Assembly (NCBI RefSeq): GCF_040958095.1
Contig: NC_091199.1
Span: 34,718,869-34,782,868 of the forward strand
Source of the DNA: Procambarus clarkii
Lineage: Eukaryota; Arthropoda; Malacostraca; Decapoda; Cambaridae
Direction of reading: 5' to 3'
DNA: 64,000 nt
Of this stretch, positions 13,476 through 23,794 are shown piece after piece. The number at the start of each line of letters is the position of its first letter. Within the stretch, counting starts at the first letter, position 1. The notes beneath the pieces were generated by a model, which saw nothing but the letters and a program-made list of their open reading frames with translations, searched no databases and had not been told where the DNA came from. Made by a program: the position numbers and the translations under genes.

Positions 13476-14475
13476 ACTGGGTAAAAGCCGGAATAAGGAA
13501 TACCTTTATGGGAGATGGGACAAGTATGCATAACTTCCTTAGCGGCTGCATTCGCACGCTCATTTAAAGAGACACCAACATGGCTGGGAACCCAGCAAAT
13601 CTCTACCAACTTAAATTTACTAGAGATAAGAAATAGCCAATGGTGAATCTCGATACCACGGGTGGATCGAATTAAAGGACCCCAAAGCCATAAGGGCACT
13701 ACGTGAGTCAACTACCACCACAAAGGAGGATTGACAACGAGAAAGCAGGAGACGAAGAGCATAGAGAATAGCATAAAGTTCTGCTGTGAAGATGCTAGCC
13801 TCTGGAGGAAGGCAATACATATAAGTCAGGAAAAACAACAGAGTAGCTCACACCGTCAGCAGACTTAGACCAATTCGTGAAAATGGAAACGGAGCGGGAG
13901 TTTGAAGAAAAGTGCTCAAGGAAAAGTCGTTTCAGAGCTGTAGGAGGGGTAAAAGCTCTAGTCATGCGGGTCAGGGAAGTACGAAATTTAGGAAGGGGGG
14001 CCCTCCATGGGGCAAGGACGGAACGATACGAGGAGAAACATTGGTAATACGAACCGAAAGAGAATCTTGTAAGTGAGACAAACGGACAGAAAGAGGAAGG
14101 TGATGAAGAGGAACAGGAACAACAGGAGGGCAAAAGTCAAATCACGACAGAGGCGAGAGTGAGGATGCTGTAATGACCGTGCAGGACAGCGAAGACAGTA
14201 GCCATCACGGTATTCGAGAGATAGGAAGCCTTTGTCAGCGTACAAGCTGAGGGTAGGAGTTGAACGAAAGGCACCAGAGCTGAGGCACAACCAAGTATGG
14301 TGCAGAGAATCAAGACGACGAAGAGTAGAAGGAGAAGCAGAAGAGTATGAAGGGCAACCATAATCTAGTTTAGACAGGACAAGAGAGGAGTGCAAATAGA
14401 GGAGCGTGCGCCTATCTGCTCCCCAAGAAGTATGGGGCAAAACCTTAAGTAGATTTAGGGCCTTAGCCAGGGCCT
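13476..14475 (-). pseudogene. RNase H-bearing LINE, RT thumb and RNase H (piece 2 of 2)
   Basis: Reading down the minus strand, the RT C-terminal region (LLYLHSSLVLSKLDYGCPSY ... LRRLDSLHHTWLCLSSGAFR) is followed by a frame-shifted RNase H domain. Its recognisable parts are IFTAELYAILYALRLL, VVVDSRSALMAL and VEICWVPSHVGVSLNERANAAAKE, which carry the E, D and H/N-type positions of retroelement RNase H. The catalytic RT core upstream is missing because the copy stops at about 14475 against another LINE. Frameshifts near 13800 and 14000 break the ORF. The order RT then RNase H places it in the I/Jockey-like group. Confidence 0.75.
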
Positions 14476-14479
14476 GATG

Positions 14480-15161
14480 TTATCTTCTTTATATGAGCTT
14501 CAGGGTACAGTTCTGGCGTGATATCAATCCCCCAGGTCTTTCTCTCTCTCTGACTCTTGAAGTATTTCATCTCACAAATGATACCTTGTATCTGGTCTCC
14601 TGCTTCCTACCCCTATCTTTATTCCATTACATTTGCTTGGATTAAACTCTAACAGCCATTTGTTCGACCATTCCTGCAGCTTATCCAGGTCTTCTTGAAG
14701 CCTCAAGCTGTCCTCCTCTGACTAAATCCTTCTCATAATTTTGGCGTCGTCAGCAAACATTGAGAGGAATGAGTCTATACCCTCTGGGAGATCATTTACG
14801 TATATCAGAAACAGGATAGGTCCAAGTACAGAGCCCTGTGGGACTCCACTGGTGAATTCACACCATTCTGAGGTCTCACCCTTCACTGTAACTCTCTGCT
14901 TCCTATTGCTTAGGTACTCCCTTATCCACTGGAGCGCCCTACCAGTTACTCCTGCCTGTTTCTCCAGCTTATGCATCAACCTTTTATGAGGTACTGAGTC
15001 GAAGGCTTTTCAATAGTCAAAAAAAATGCAGTCCGCCCATCCTTCTCTTTCTTGCTTAATCTTTGTCACCTGATCGTAGAATTCTATCAAGCCTGTAAGG
15101 CAAGATTTACCCTCCCTGAACCAAGGTTGATGGGTTGTCATGAAGTCTCTTCTCTCCAGAT
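14480..15161 (-). pseudogene. LINE reverse transcriptase, catalytic half
   Basis: The minus strand at 14722-14979 encodes [19 protein letters not shown], then [21 protein letters not shown] and FADDAK. These are the RT palm motifs, and FADD holds two catalytic aspartates. Upstream at 15000-15140 are residues of the finger region ([38 protein letters not shown]), the latter containing a stop within the motif-A region. Below 14722 the coding match continues weakly with a stop at about 14720. A SINE at 15162-15412 separates this half from the N-terminal half. Confidence 0.8.
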
Positions 15162-15412
15162 GTTATCTTGAGATTATCTTGAGATGATTTCGGGCCTTTA
15201 GTGTCTCCGCGGCCCGGTCCTCGACCAGGCCTCCACCCCTAGGAAGCAGCCCGTGACAGCTGACTAACACCCAGGTACCTATTTTACTGCTAGGTAACAG
15301 GGGCATAGGGTGAAAGAAACTCTGCCCATTGTTTCTCGCCGGCACCCGGGATCGAACCCAGGACCACAGGATCACAAGTCCAGCGTGCTGTCCGCTCGGC
15401 CGACCGGCTCCC
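15162..15412 (-). mobile_element. tRNA-derived SINE, family 1 (copy a)
   Basis: On the minus strand the element starts GGGAGCCGGTCGGCCGAGCG (box A-like) and contains GGGTTCGATCCC (perfect box B). A body with CACCCTATGCCCCTGTTACC follows, and it ends in CAAGATAA/CTCAAGATAAC repeats. It lies inside the RT frame of a minus-strand LINE. Two further copies lie at 17533-17787 and 24048-24301. Confidence 0.88.
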
Positions 15413-16114
15413 TACCGGTCCTCCTGTGTTACTAGGTTTTTTCTCACAATCTTCTCCATCACCTTGCATGGTATACAAGTTAAGGACACTGGCCTGTAGT
15501 TCAGTGCCTCTTGTCTGTCACCCTTTTTGTATATTGATACTACATTAGCAGTCTTCCATATTTCTGGTAGGTCTCCCGTTTCCAGTGACCTACTATACAC
15601 TATGGTGAGTGGCAAGCAAAGTGCTCCTGCACACTCTTTCAATACCCATGGTGAGATTCCATCCGGCCAACAGCTTTTCTCACATCCAGCTCCAATAGGT
15701 GCTTCTTGACCTCATTTCTTGTAATTTCGAACCTATCCAAGGTCACCTGGTTTGCTGCCACCTCTCCTAGCGCCTTGACATCTCCCTGTTCTATAGTAAA
15801 GACCTCCTGGAACCTTTTGTTGAGTTCTTCACACACCTCTTTGTCATTCTCTGTGTACCTGTCCTCACCCACCCTAAGTTTCATCACCTGTTCCTTCACT
15901 GTTGTCTTCCTCCTGATGTGACTGTGTAGTAGCTTTGGTTTGGTCTTGGCTTTATTAGCTGTATTATTTTCATACCTTTTCTCAGCTGCTCTTCTCACAT
16001 TAACATACTCGTTCCTGGTTCTCTGGTATCTCTCTCTACTTTCTGGTGTTCTGTTATTACGGAAGTTCCTCCATGCCCTTTTGTTCAGCTCCTTTGCTTT
16101 CTGTGAGGCTGTGG
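15413..16114 (-). pseudogene. LINE endonuclease-RT linker and RT N-terminus
   Basis: The minus strand encodes NNRTPESRERYQRTRNEYV and RRAAEKRYENN, followed by LHSHIRRKTTVKEQV and NKRFQEVFTIEQ, the linker typical of CR1/Jockey-type ORF2. RT motif 1 follows: LPEIWKTANVVSIYKKGDR and ALNYRPVSLTCIPCKVMEKI. A frameshift lies near 15640. This is the upstream half of the element whose catalytic half is at 14480-15161. The 5' end is truncated at about 16114, where a Gypsy LTR begins, so the endonuclease is absent. Confidence 0.78.
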
Positions 16115-16840
16115 GGCAGCCCCTCTGTTAGGAGCCAAGTCTCCTCAGTCACCTGCCAGCGCTCGGAAGGGACGGACATAGCTCCTACCTCCAGGACGTT
16201 CCTCCATCTTTACTCTTATATTTAGGCCTTCTGCCTTATCAAAACATACCTAACATATCAACAGACACTTGCTACGATCGCTGGGCACACAACCAACTAT
16301 AGGCAATCACTATTAACTAGTTAAATTTGGGCTTACCACAATAAGGTCTCCTGCAGGGCGCTCTCTCTCTCTCTCTCGAGGGAGCCTGACCAGGGCGCTC
16401 ACACGGCCCACGAAAATGTCTCTGGGCGGCTTCACAACTCTCCTTGCCGTCCAGTACTTGAGACCACACATTCCCAGCTTGATTCCACAGCTGAAACATC
16501 TGCACACTTCCTTCCTCTTGAAGGTATATCAACTAGGGGTTCGTCTCTAACAGGAGCTCACACAAAGCACAGCTTCCTCTCACAATGTCTGGTACTCAAG
16601 TGAGGGTCAAAGCCCTCCAGACGCGAGCCTCACACTTCTAGCAAATTCTCCACATCTCATGTCAAGTCATTTACTTATATTCTTGATCACTGCCCATACT
16701 CTTAAACTATTTATCAAATCTAACCAATTATTTTACGTATGTATCAACATGTCTATATTTCTTTAACCTCTTATTTAGGTCAGTTCTTGCAGAATAACTC
16801 TCAAGGTAGACTCGTTTCTCAGCTACCTGGGATCATAACA
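16115..16840 (-). mobile_element. Diverged Gypsy LTR (3' LTR remnant)
   Basis: On the minus strand the LTR begins TGTTATGATCCC at 16840 and shares blocks with the LTRs at 35-47 kb: GAGAGTTATTC near the start, the middle block around TCACTTGAGTRYCAGACAT, and the GGCAGGTGACTGAGG block near 16120-16150. It is truncated at about 16115. It differs from the 35-47 kb LTRs at many positions, so it is an older or sister family. Confidence 0.75.
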
Positions 16841-17230
16841 CTCCCCACCCCTTATTTTTGAGAGTTATTCCAGTGGCGAGGCTCCATCCACCACGACATT
16901 GTCTTGTCCTTTAACCGATTTGACGGTCGGTTGATCTGTTTACGAACTCCCTCAAGGAGTTTACAATTAGTCCATTGCACCTTGCAACATCTGGGTCACA
17001 CCTCGCTAGACACATGGTCTTCTTCTTCTTGCACTCCTCACGTCCTGAGTCAGACATTTACTGTCTATACCTCCTCTGTCGTCCTCGTGCTTCAGTTCAT
17101 CACGCCCACGATTCGGTCTGTCACCATCACACTTCAGTCTCACATCAACATTCTTCATTCTGTCGTTCTGACCCCTCCATCTACTGCCTTTATACATCTG
17201 TCTCCTTGTGAGAGTTTGAGAAAATGGAAT
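16841..17230 (-). pseudogene. Gypsy internal 3' end with polypurine tract and RNase H-like tail
   Basis: A purine-rich tract (CAAAAATAAGGGGTGGGGAG on the minus strand) directly precedes the LTR. Upstream of it the minus strand encodes KGQDNVVVDGASPLE then a stop, which resembles the C-terminal end of Ty3/Gypsy RNase H (usually KG.DNVVADALSR). Farther upstream (17006-17197) a basic segment with CLTQDVRSARRRR matches the equivalent segment of the element at 40.6 kb (CLTLDVKRRRR). The copy therefore has the same 3' organisation as the younger tandem element. Confidence 0.62.
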
Positions 17231-17532
17231 ATGAATGGTAATGAAGAATTGAGCTAGGAAAATTTCTAAAAAATTTCTTTAATTCTTTTAATGTTTATTC
17301 CTGTCGTGATATTCAATTAGGTAACCTGAGGAAAGACTTGCTTAGCTAACACATCAGTGTAGTAAACAGCTCATTCCTCACTCTGGGACCATTTATGAAC
17401 AATTGACTAGGAGCGAGCAAACGCCGAGACCCCAAAAAGTTTAAATCCCCTCCACTGTAGGCCGTCGAACTTCGCCAAAGCGAATCTAGCGAGTAGGTCC
17501 TGGGCTCTCACAACAATAATTTATTATTGTGT
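17231..17532. other. Unassigned non-coding
   Basis: The stretch is AT-rich with no motif, tandem repeat or coding signature that I can name. Confidence 0.4.
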
Positions 17533-17787
17533 GGTTATCTTGAGGTTATCTTGAGATGAATTCAGGGCTTTTTTAGTGTCCCCGCGGCCCGGTCCTCGAC
17601 CAGGTCTCCACCCCCAGGAAGCAGCCCGTGACTGCTGACTAACACCCAGGTACCTATTTTACTGCTAGGTAACAGGGGTATAGGGTGAAAGAAACTCTGC
17701 CCATTGTTTCTTGCCGGCGCCTGGGATCGAACCCAGGACCACAGGATCACAAGTCCAGCGTGCTGTCCGCTCGGCCGACCGGCTCCC
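17533..17787 (-). mobile_element. tRNA-derived SINE, family 1 (copy b)
   Basis: This copy has the same architecture as the SINE at 15162-15412. The tRNA-like head is at 17710-17787 on the minus strand with box B GGTTCGATCCC, followed by the shared body and a CTCAAGATAACCTCAAGATA tail. It shows only scattered differences from the other copies. Confidence 0.9.
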
Positions 17788-18331
17788 TGGTGGTGCCGTA
17801 TATTTAGTCCAAATCCCATGAATCAGTCTCAATTTTAGTAGTCGAGTGTGACAGTACATTGACAGAAGTATAATAATGTGTGGGGTGTAACGAAAAGACT
17901 GTGTTCAACATAACACAGTTTATTCAATAAAGTACTAATTAATACAACAAAACACAAAAGAAATATCAATGACGTTACTCGAAATCCTTCCTGTCACACT
18001 ATCAATGACAGCTAGACACCAGCCCCTCGGACTACATAATGAACTAACTCGAACATAAGCCGTGAACACAGAGGAATCCATCAAGCAAGATACAGGCACA
18101 GATCTATAATCACACTGGCAACTATGACACAGTAGGGTCTGAGACACGTCTCCAGTAACCTCTTAACTGTTCTACGCCTCTGTGCAGTCTACATCTGCAA
18201 CAGCGGTTGCAATGCAATCAAATCAGTAGCCTGTCAGTGACACATCAATGACTAATGGGTTCACTGGCAACTCCAGCAATCCTTCCTCAAATTAATCTTT
18301 ACGTTAACACTTCGTCCCACGTACGATCAAC
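17788..18331. other. Unassigned AT-rich host of an ORF1-only insertion
   Basis: No coding motif is visible. The stretch is interrupted at 18332-18343 by the target site of the element at 18344-20179, and its continuation lies at 20192 onward. It may be an old LTR or untranslated region, which cannot be shown here. Confidence 0.35.
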
Positions 18332-18343
18332 AATCAATAACAA

Positions 18344-20179
18344 ACTACTTCCATGGTTTCCCAGAAAGGCACCCGTCACACGTCTGAGTTCCACCCTCGT
18401 GGCTGTGTGAGGAGGCTGTCCGTGACGGCTGTGGGGGTGTTGTCCCCCGGGTGGGCGTGGTACGCCTGTTGAGGAGACATGGGGACTTACCGGCCTCCAT
18501 TGAAGAGGACCTCGTCGGCTGGTCTGGCTTTTACGGTGCCAGTGGACCACATGTTGGTTGTTGTTGCCCTAGTGGATGTTCTACATGTGGAGTTGTCGGA
18601 ATTGGTGGGCATCCAGCTGCTGCAGGGGAACCGCGCCATGGTCAAGTTTCGCCATCAGGCTGCCTTTCAGGCGTTTCTGGGGCGGTGTGAGGGGCATGTT
18701 TACCCTCTCCCTGATACCGCCGGATCAGTTAAGGTAGTGAACCTCAGCGTCTCCTTGACGTATGTGTTGGTGCGTTGTGCCCCCTTCGAGTTTAACGACG
18801 ATCTCCTAACTGCTGTGTTTGGACGGTTTGGTACTGTTCTCAGCATTCGCTGGAACAAGGTACTTGCAGGGCACTGTGCTGGGATGCTTGACAGCTCCCG
18901 CACCCTGACCATGTCACTGAAGAGTAGTGTTCCGTCCTCTGTGTCCTTGTTGGGTTACCCGCTCCGCTGCCTGTATCGGGGGCAGCCGTGCACCTGTTAC
19001 AGGTGTGGTAATGAGGGTCGTCTCGCTGCAGCGTGCGACGTGGAAGCATCTGGCAGGGTACATATTTTTCGTGAAGAGGACTTTGCACCCCTGTTGACTT
19101 CGGACACTTCTGAGAATGGGGTGAGTGCTGTGCCTGAGGCGCCTGATTGCCTGTCTGCTGCTCCGCCTGTTGGGACGGATACTACGCCTTGTTCGTCCAG
19201 TCTGTTAACTGCTGTGGCCCCGGAGGTAGTTGTTGCGAATGAGTGTGAGAGTGCCGGGCCGTCGCCCGCACTGCGTGTGGTGGATGTTCCAGTGGAAGTC
19301 CATGTCCCGCCCCAGCCTGCAGATGTGGTCCCGGCTTCCAGAGACGTGGGTTCTTCTGTTTTGGAGGGCTTGCCACCCCCGGGGCCGAGGCCTGACGACC
19401 CTGTGAGTTTGGACGATTGTAGTTCTGATGATGTACTTCCTTTGCAGAAGCGGGCGCGCCGGTGTCCCGGGCCAGTTTCCCAGGATGTGGTGGTCCGTGT
19501 GAGCGACGTGGCCTCTGTGGGTTCTCCGGCCAGTGTTGGTGTGGACCATGAGGATGTGGTGATGTTGGCCGCGCCTGCGAAGGAGACGGGTGGGGATGGT
19601 GCGGTGCCTGTTCCTGCCTGCGTTTCGGGTGTTGCTCCACTGTGCCCCCCTGCGCCTCCGTGTGCCAGTTCTCCGAAATGGGAGGTTGTTGCACCTGCTG
19701 TGCCCCCTGGTGTGGATCGTGATTTAGTTCTCGTGCTGAAAAAGGACACCGGCCGGGGAGTCTTGGCGCCATATGAACCTGTGCCGCGGGATGTACCGCC
19801 GCTCGTGATTGGAGGTGTCATTGTAGAGATTCCGGAGTATATGCATCGTCCTCGTCGCTCGGATGCAGGTGTGCCCCCATCGCAGGATGCCTGGGATGTG
19901 TGGCATGCGTATTGTCAGAAATATCCTAAAGCGTCTGTTTCCTGAAAAATATTATATTTAGCTTGTATGTATGTGTGTGATTTTTGCTTGTTTTTTTGTT
20001 TTGTTTTATGCTCCGTTGTCTTCTCCGTGTCCCTCTATTTTTCGTTCACGTTCCTGTCATTTATGTGTCCTGCTTTGTTACTCTGTCCTCAGGTTGGGTT
20101 GTTTCTGTAAAGGGTCATTTAATGATCGGGGGCTTCGATATCTTATTTAATTTGTATGTCTATTTTATAATAAAAAAAA
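18344..20179 (+). mobile_element. ORF1-only retroposon, copy 1 (with 12-bp TSD)
   Basis: The element is flanked by AATCAATAACAA at 18332-18343 and again at 20180-20191, and its 3' end is A-rich (TAATAAAAAAAAA). These are marks of LINE-type target-primed insertion. It contains a short 5' UTR, one long ORF (18479-19945) and a 3' UTR of about 230 bp. No reverse transcriptase or endonuclease sequence is present anywhere between the duplications. Two relatives lie at 23809-26522 (-) and 30948-32768 (+). The organisation resembles mammalian HAL1 (half-L1) elements, which carry ORF1 alone; that comparison is by analogy only. Confidence 0.8.
18479..19945 (+). CDS. ORF1-like nucleic-acid-binding protein, 488 aa, variant zinc knuckle
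   Basis: This is an intact frame with its ATG at 18479. Residues about 95-175 have an RRM-like feel (EFNDDLLTAVFGRFGTVLSI, with VSLLGYPLRCLYRGQP before the knuckle). The knuckle is CYRCGNEGRLAAAC, which has C-x2-C-x4-?-x4-C spacing with arginine where histidine is expected. The relative at 31.6 kb keeps the histidine (CFWCGLLGHQAAGC). HIFREEDFAPLL follows, then a long Pro/Ser/Val/Asp-rich low-complexity region with a basic patch (LQKRARRCPG). The C-terminus is AWDVWHAYCQKYP. It likely binds the element's RNA in a LINE-type ribonucleoprotein; this is inference from ORF1 and gag-like proteins with the same layout. No enzymatic domain is seen. High GC relative to the flanks fits a transposed unit. 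Confidence 0.72.
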   Translation: MGTYRPPLKRTSSAGLAFTVPVDHMLVVVALVDVLHVELSELVGIQLLQGNRAMVKFRHQAAFQAFLGRCEGHVYPLPDTAGSVKVVNLSVSLTYVLVRCAPFEFNDDLLTAVFGRFGTVLSIRWNKVLAGHCAGMLDSSRTLTMSLKSSVPSSVSLLGYPLRCLYRGQPCTCYRCGNEGRLAAACDVEASGRVHIFREEDFAPLLTSDTSENGVSAVPEAPDCLSAAPPVGTDTTPCSSSLLTAVAPEVVVANECESAGPSPALRVVDVPVEVHVPPQPADVVPASRDVGSSVLEGLPPPGPRPDDPVSLDDCSSDDVLPLQKRARRCPGPVSQDVVVRVSDVASVGSPASVGVDHEDVVMLAAPAKETGGDGAVPVPACVSGVAPLCPPAPPCASSPKWEVVAPAVPPGVDRDLVLVLKKDTGRGVLAPYEPVPRDVPPLVIGGVIVEIPEYMHRPRRSDAGVPPSQDAWDVWHAYCQKYPKASVS

Positions 20180-20191
20180 AATCAATAACAA

Positions 20192-21600
20192 TTTGATTTA
20201 GGTTAATAATAAAGTAACATTTACGTTAATATAATAACTCTTACAACTGTCACTACTAACGCGGAAATTAAACAAACACTCTACCCGTCGAGCATTCAAT
20301 GAATATATCCCATTAATCCCTGTACTTCCAGACCGCTGTTTTTCTCTTTATTAGTTTCTACTACTACTACTTTAGTAGAAGTAATTAGTTTTATTTATTA
20401 GTTAAATTAACTGCAATCGTTAATTTACATTATCTACTACTATCACTCAACGATGGTAAACTCTGATTTACAATGTCCCAAGTGCTAAGAGAACTGTAAT
20501 CACTCGAGATTACCTTTAGAGCAATTAATTACTATCCTCAAGATCAATAGTTAAACAATTAAATACGCAACCTTTCACACAGCTCAGCAATTTACATTAA
20601 GGTATGAATTCCGTCTGAGCCTTCCATACTCAGACCAATTCAGGTGATTAAGGACGCTAATCACCACATTTACGTTATTCTAAAATGACGTTACTCTTCC
20701 TACGAGTCAATCAAGTGCCGGTAATTCCGGACGTATAAATAACGACGTTACGTTAATGGAACAATGTAGCCTTCGTGTGAGTCGATCAAACATGGATCGA
20801 AGTTAATTACTTTGACTTCCTGAAGCACGTCAATTACCTGGCCCACTGACCGTTAATTACGACAGACAATACTCAAATTTCTTATCTGGCTCTTGGCTAG
20901 GCTACCCTGAGACTACCGTAGCTGTTTGCAGGAAAATAATTAACCCAAACGTATTCTACGTTACTCAAATTGTCAAAGAACAAATTCTCTTAAAGCAATG
21001 GGCGTTCCCTAGGTTACGTTACATTAATTGCCTCGCAATCACCTCATTGAATACTGGACATCGATGTCCTACCAGATAAACAGGAGAATATAAAACCCAA
21101 GTACTCGTCTTCAGCCGAGTTCACCCACGACAATGATAATCACACTAACAAATCACAGTGATTTACGTTACAATCCAGTTGCAATGACAATACTGCAGAA
21201 CACTAGTAAATAACCCTCAGATCATGAACCCTCAAGAACACGGCCCCCACAATGACTTACTGAACTGCAATCATAAACGGTGATCGATCCACACTAGCAA
21301 CAATCACCATCAATGACAACCCTTTTGCAATAACACACACACGGCAATGTGCACTAAATCAAACTATATTAGTACACTGCCCAACACTTACTGTTGCAAA
21401 TGACCCCAGTGCTCTAATTACCACCTAGAACACTGGTTCACACGTTGCAATCACCACATTAAATAACACACAATAACACTGGGCTTCGTGACACTACGAT
21501 CATATATATAAATATATATATAATTACTGCTGACACATGTAGCCTACAGCTATCAGAAGGTTAATGGAACAATAAGAAGAACACAACTCCTTAAATCACT
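20192..21600. other. Unassigned AT-rich non-coding
   Basis: This is the continuation of the sequence interrupted by the ORF1-only insertion. It is rich in TACGTTA/TTAATT-type words and carries a short TA run at about 21503-21522. No ORF or domain is recognised. Confidence 0.35.
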
Positions 21601-21611
21601 TGGGTGAGTGA

Positions 21612-22403
21612 TTTATTACGCGACGCTTGAACGCGTTTCCTAATAACTTATTACATTTTCAAAGACTTTAGCTTACACACACAACTGTAGTAGGCCAACT
21701 ATAAAATAAAAAAAACGGCCAATCTACTCATGAAAAACTCTCCAGACACAAAGCAGAATGCCTTGAAAGAGACCAACGTCGTCTATGCCTTCAAATGCCC
21801 ACTTGGGGGTTGTACGCCCCAAAGAACTCAGTATATAGGCAAGACAACAACGTCTCTTTCCAGGCGATTAACAATGCATAAGCAACAGGGCTCCATAAAG
21901 GAACACATAATCTCCTCTCACAACCAGACCATCACCAGAAAAGTCTTAACAGACAACACAGAAATCATCGATAAGTACAGCGATAGCAGGTGGGTCGACA
22001 TCTGCGAGGCACTACACATCAAAAAGTCAACACCAGCAATCAACAGCCAATTAATGCACAACTATATTCTACCCACTTCAAGACTCCGAACTAATATAGA
22101 AGCATCAAGAGGAACTATGGGCCAATAGGCCCTCTGCAGTTACTTCCATTCTTATGCTCTCATATCCATCTAATACCCATTGTTTCGTGTTCTGTCTTCC
22201 ATTTGTCACAAATTTGTTCACCTCATTCAAAACTGTTGTACCATATAACCTCACCCAAGTGCGAGTACATGTAAGACGGATAAGCTGTTTAGTGTTAGAA
22301 TAAGTAAAACTCTGTTTATTGTTTTCAGGTTACAGTTGTGTGTGTAAACTAAAGTCATTGAAAATGTAATAAGTTATTACAAAACACGTTCAAGTGTCGC
22401 GTC
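21612..22403 (+). mobile_element. 5'-truncated Penelope-like element with inverted terminal repeats
   Basis: A GIY-YIG endonuclease ORF (21730-22128) lies between two similar arms in opposite orientation. The left arm (about 21621-21688) and the reverse complement of the right arm (about 22331-22400) both read GCGACRCTTGAACG, then TAATAACTTATTACATTTTC and ACACACACAACTGTA. Penelope-like elements are known for terminal repeats that may be direct or inverted. No reverse transcriptase is present, so the copy is 5' truncated. Confidence 0.75.
21730..22128 (+). CDS. Penelope-like GIY-YIG endonuclease domain (fragment of a polyprotein)
   Basis: The 132-residue frame contains NVVYAFKCPLGGC, then QYIGKTTTSLSRRLTMH, with the Y...YIGKT...R layout of GIY-YIG nucleases and the C-x4-C pair that precedes it in Penelope-like enzymes. 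The C-terminal half has DICEALHIKKSTPAIN, matching the conserved E-A-(L)-x-I ... P-x-(I/L)-N segment, which holds the metal-binding glutamate. In complete elements this domain nicks target DNA for an upstream reverse transcriptase, which is absent here. The frame is open and ends in SRGTMGQ then TAG. The start is not a true initiation codon for the ancestral protein. Confidence 0.82.
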   Translation: MKNSPDTKQNALKETNVVYAFKCPLGGCTPQRTQYIGKTTTSLSRRLTMHKQQGSIKEHIISSHNQTITRKVLTDNTEIIDKYSDSRWVDICEALHIKKSTPAINSQLMHNYILPTSRLRTNIEASRGTMGQ

Positions 22404-22568
22404 AGACTAGAAATAAAAATGAATTTTGGATAATTTATTTTTCAATTACCATCGACAGTAAAAAGAAACATAACAAAATATTGAGAACATTCATGTTAGA
22501 ATTATTAATCTCACTTTTTCGGTCATATTTAACAACATATGTTTACAAGAAACACTGCTACCAAAATA

Positions 22569-22810
<242 letters not shown>

Positions 22811-22897
22811 GACATATTGCAACACTCAACCTTGGCCAGGATGGACCTCCCAGCAACGCCTCCCTTCAGTACATGTTGTACCTCAACACACGAGGGG

Positions 22898-23794
22898 GGG
22901 GGGGAGGGTTTCAGGGGTGGGAGCTAGGAATGGTTAGATGGTTGTTCGTAGACCGAAAATGGGATAGTTGTTAGTTTATGAGGGTAGGGAATTGTGGGGT
23001 GATTGTTAGTGGAACTAGGGTGGAGGTGGTTGAGGTAGTGTAGATGGCGGGTGGTGGTAGTTGGTGAAGAGAGAGCGGTGGAAGGTGGGGTGGTAGTTGG
23101 TGGAGAGTGGTGGATGGTGGGGTGGTAGTTGGTGGAGGAAGAGTGGTGGATGGTCGGGTGGTAGTTGGTGGAGAGAGTGGTGGATGGTGGGGTGGTAGTT
23201 GGTGGAGAGAGAGTGGTGGATGGTCGGGTGGTAGTTGGTGGAGAGAGAATGGTGGATGGCGGGGGGGGGAGGTAGTTAGTGGAGAGAGAATGGTGGATGG
23301 TGGGGTGGTAGTTGGTGGAGGAAGAGTGGTGGATGGTCGGGTGGTAGTTGGTGGAAAGAGTGGTGGATGGTGGGGTGCTAGTTGGTGGAGAGTGGAGGAT
23401 GGTGGGGGGGGGGGGGGTAGTTAGTGGAGAGAGTGTGAGGGATGGTGGGGTGGTAGTTGGTGGAGAGTGTGGTGGATGGTGGGGTGGTAGTTGGTGAAAA
23501 GAGAGTGGGGGATGGTGGGGTAGTAGTTGGTGGAGAGAGAGTAGTGGAGGATGGTGGAGTGGTAGTTGGTGAAGAGTGTGGATGATGGTGGGGGTGGTAG
23601 TTAGTGGAGAGAGAGTGGTGGATGGTGGGGTGGTAGTTGGTGGAGAGAGTGGTGGATTGTGGGGGGTAGATGGTGGAGAGAGAGTGGTGGATGGTGGTGG
23701 GGTTAGTTGGTAGAGAAAGAGTGGTGAATGGTGGTGGGGGAGTAGTTGGTGAAGAGAGTGGAGGATGGTGGGGAGGGGGGGTTGGTAGTTGGTG
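22898..23794. repeat. Minisatellite B, segment 1 (G-rich on +)
   Basis: Variants of a roughly 36-bp unit, with GGTGGTAGTTGGTGGAGAGA and GAGTGGTGGATGGTGGG as its two halves, run in tandem with length variation. Poly-G tracts at 23266-23272 and 23405-23416 interrupt it. The same repeat recurs at 26.5, 29.4, 32.8, 47.5 and 47.9 kb, with orientation flips. Confidence 0.95.

Noticed and set aside
12992..13563. Two overlapping frames (160 aa + and 111 aa -) as host genes
   Set aside because: They lie inside the 1012-bp nested insertion and have no recognisable domain; the GC-rich sequence gives open frames on both strands.
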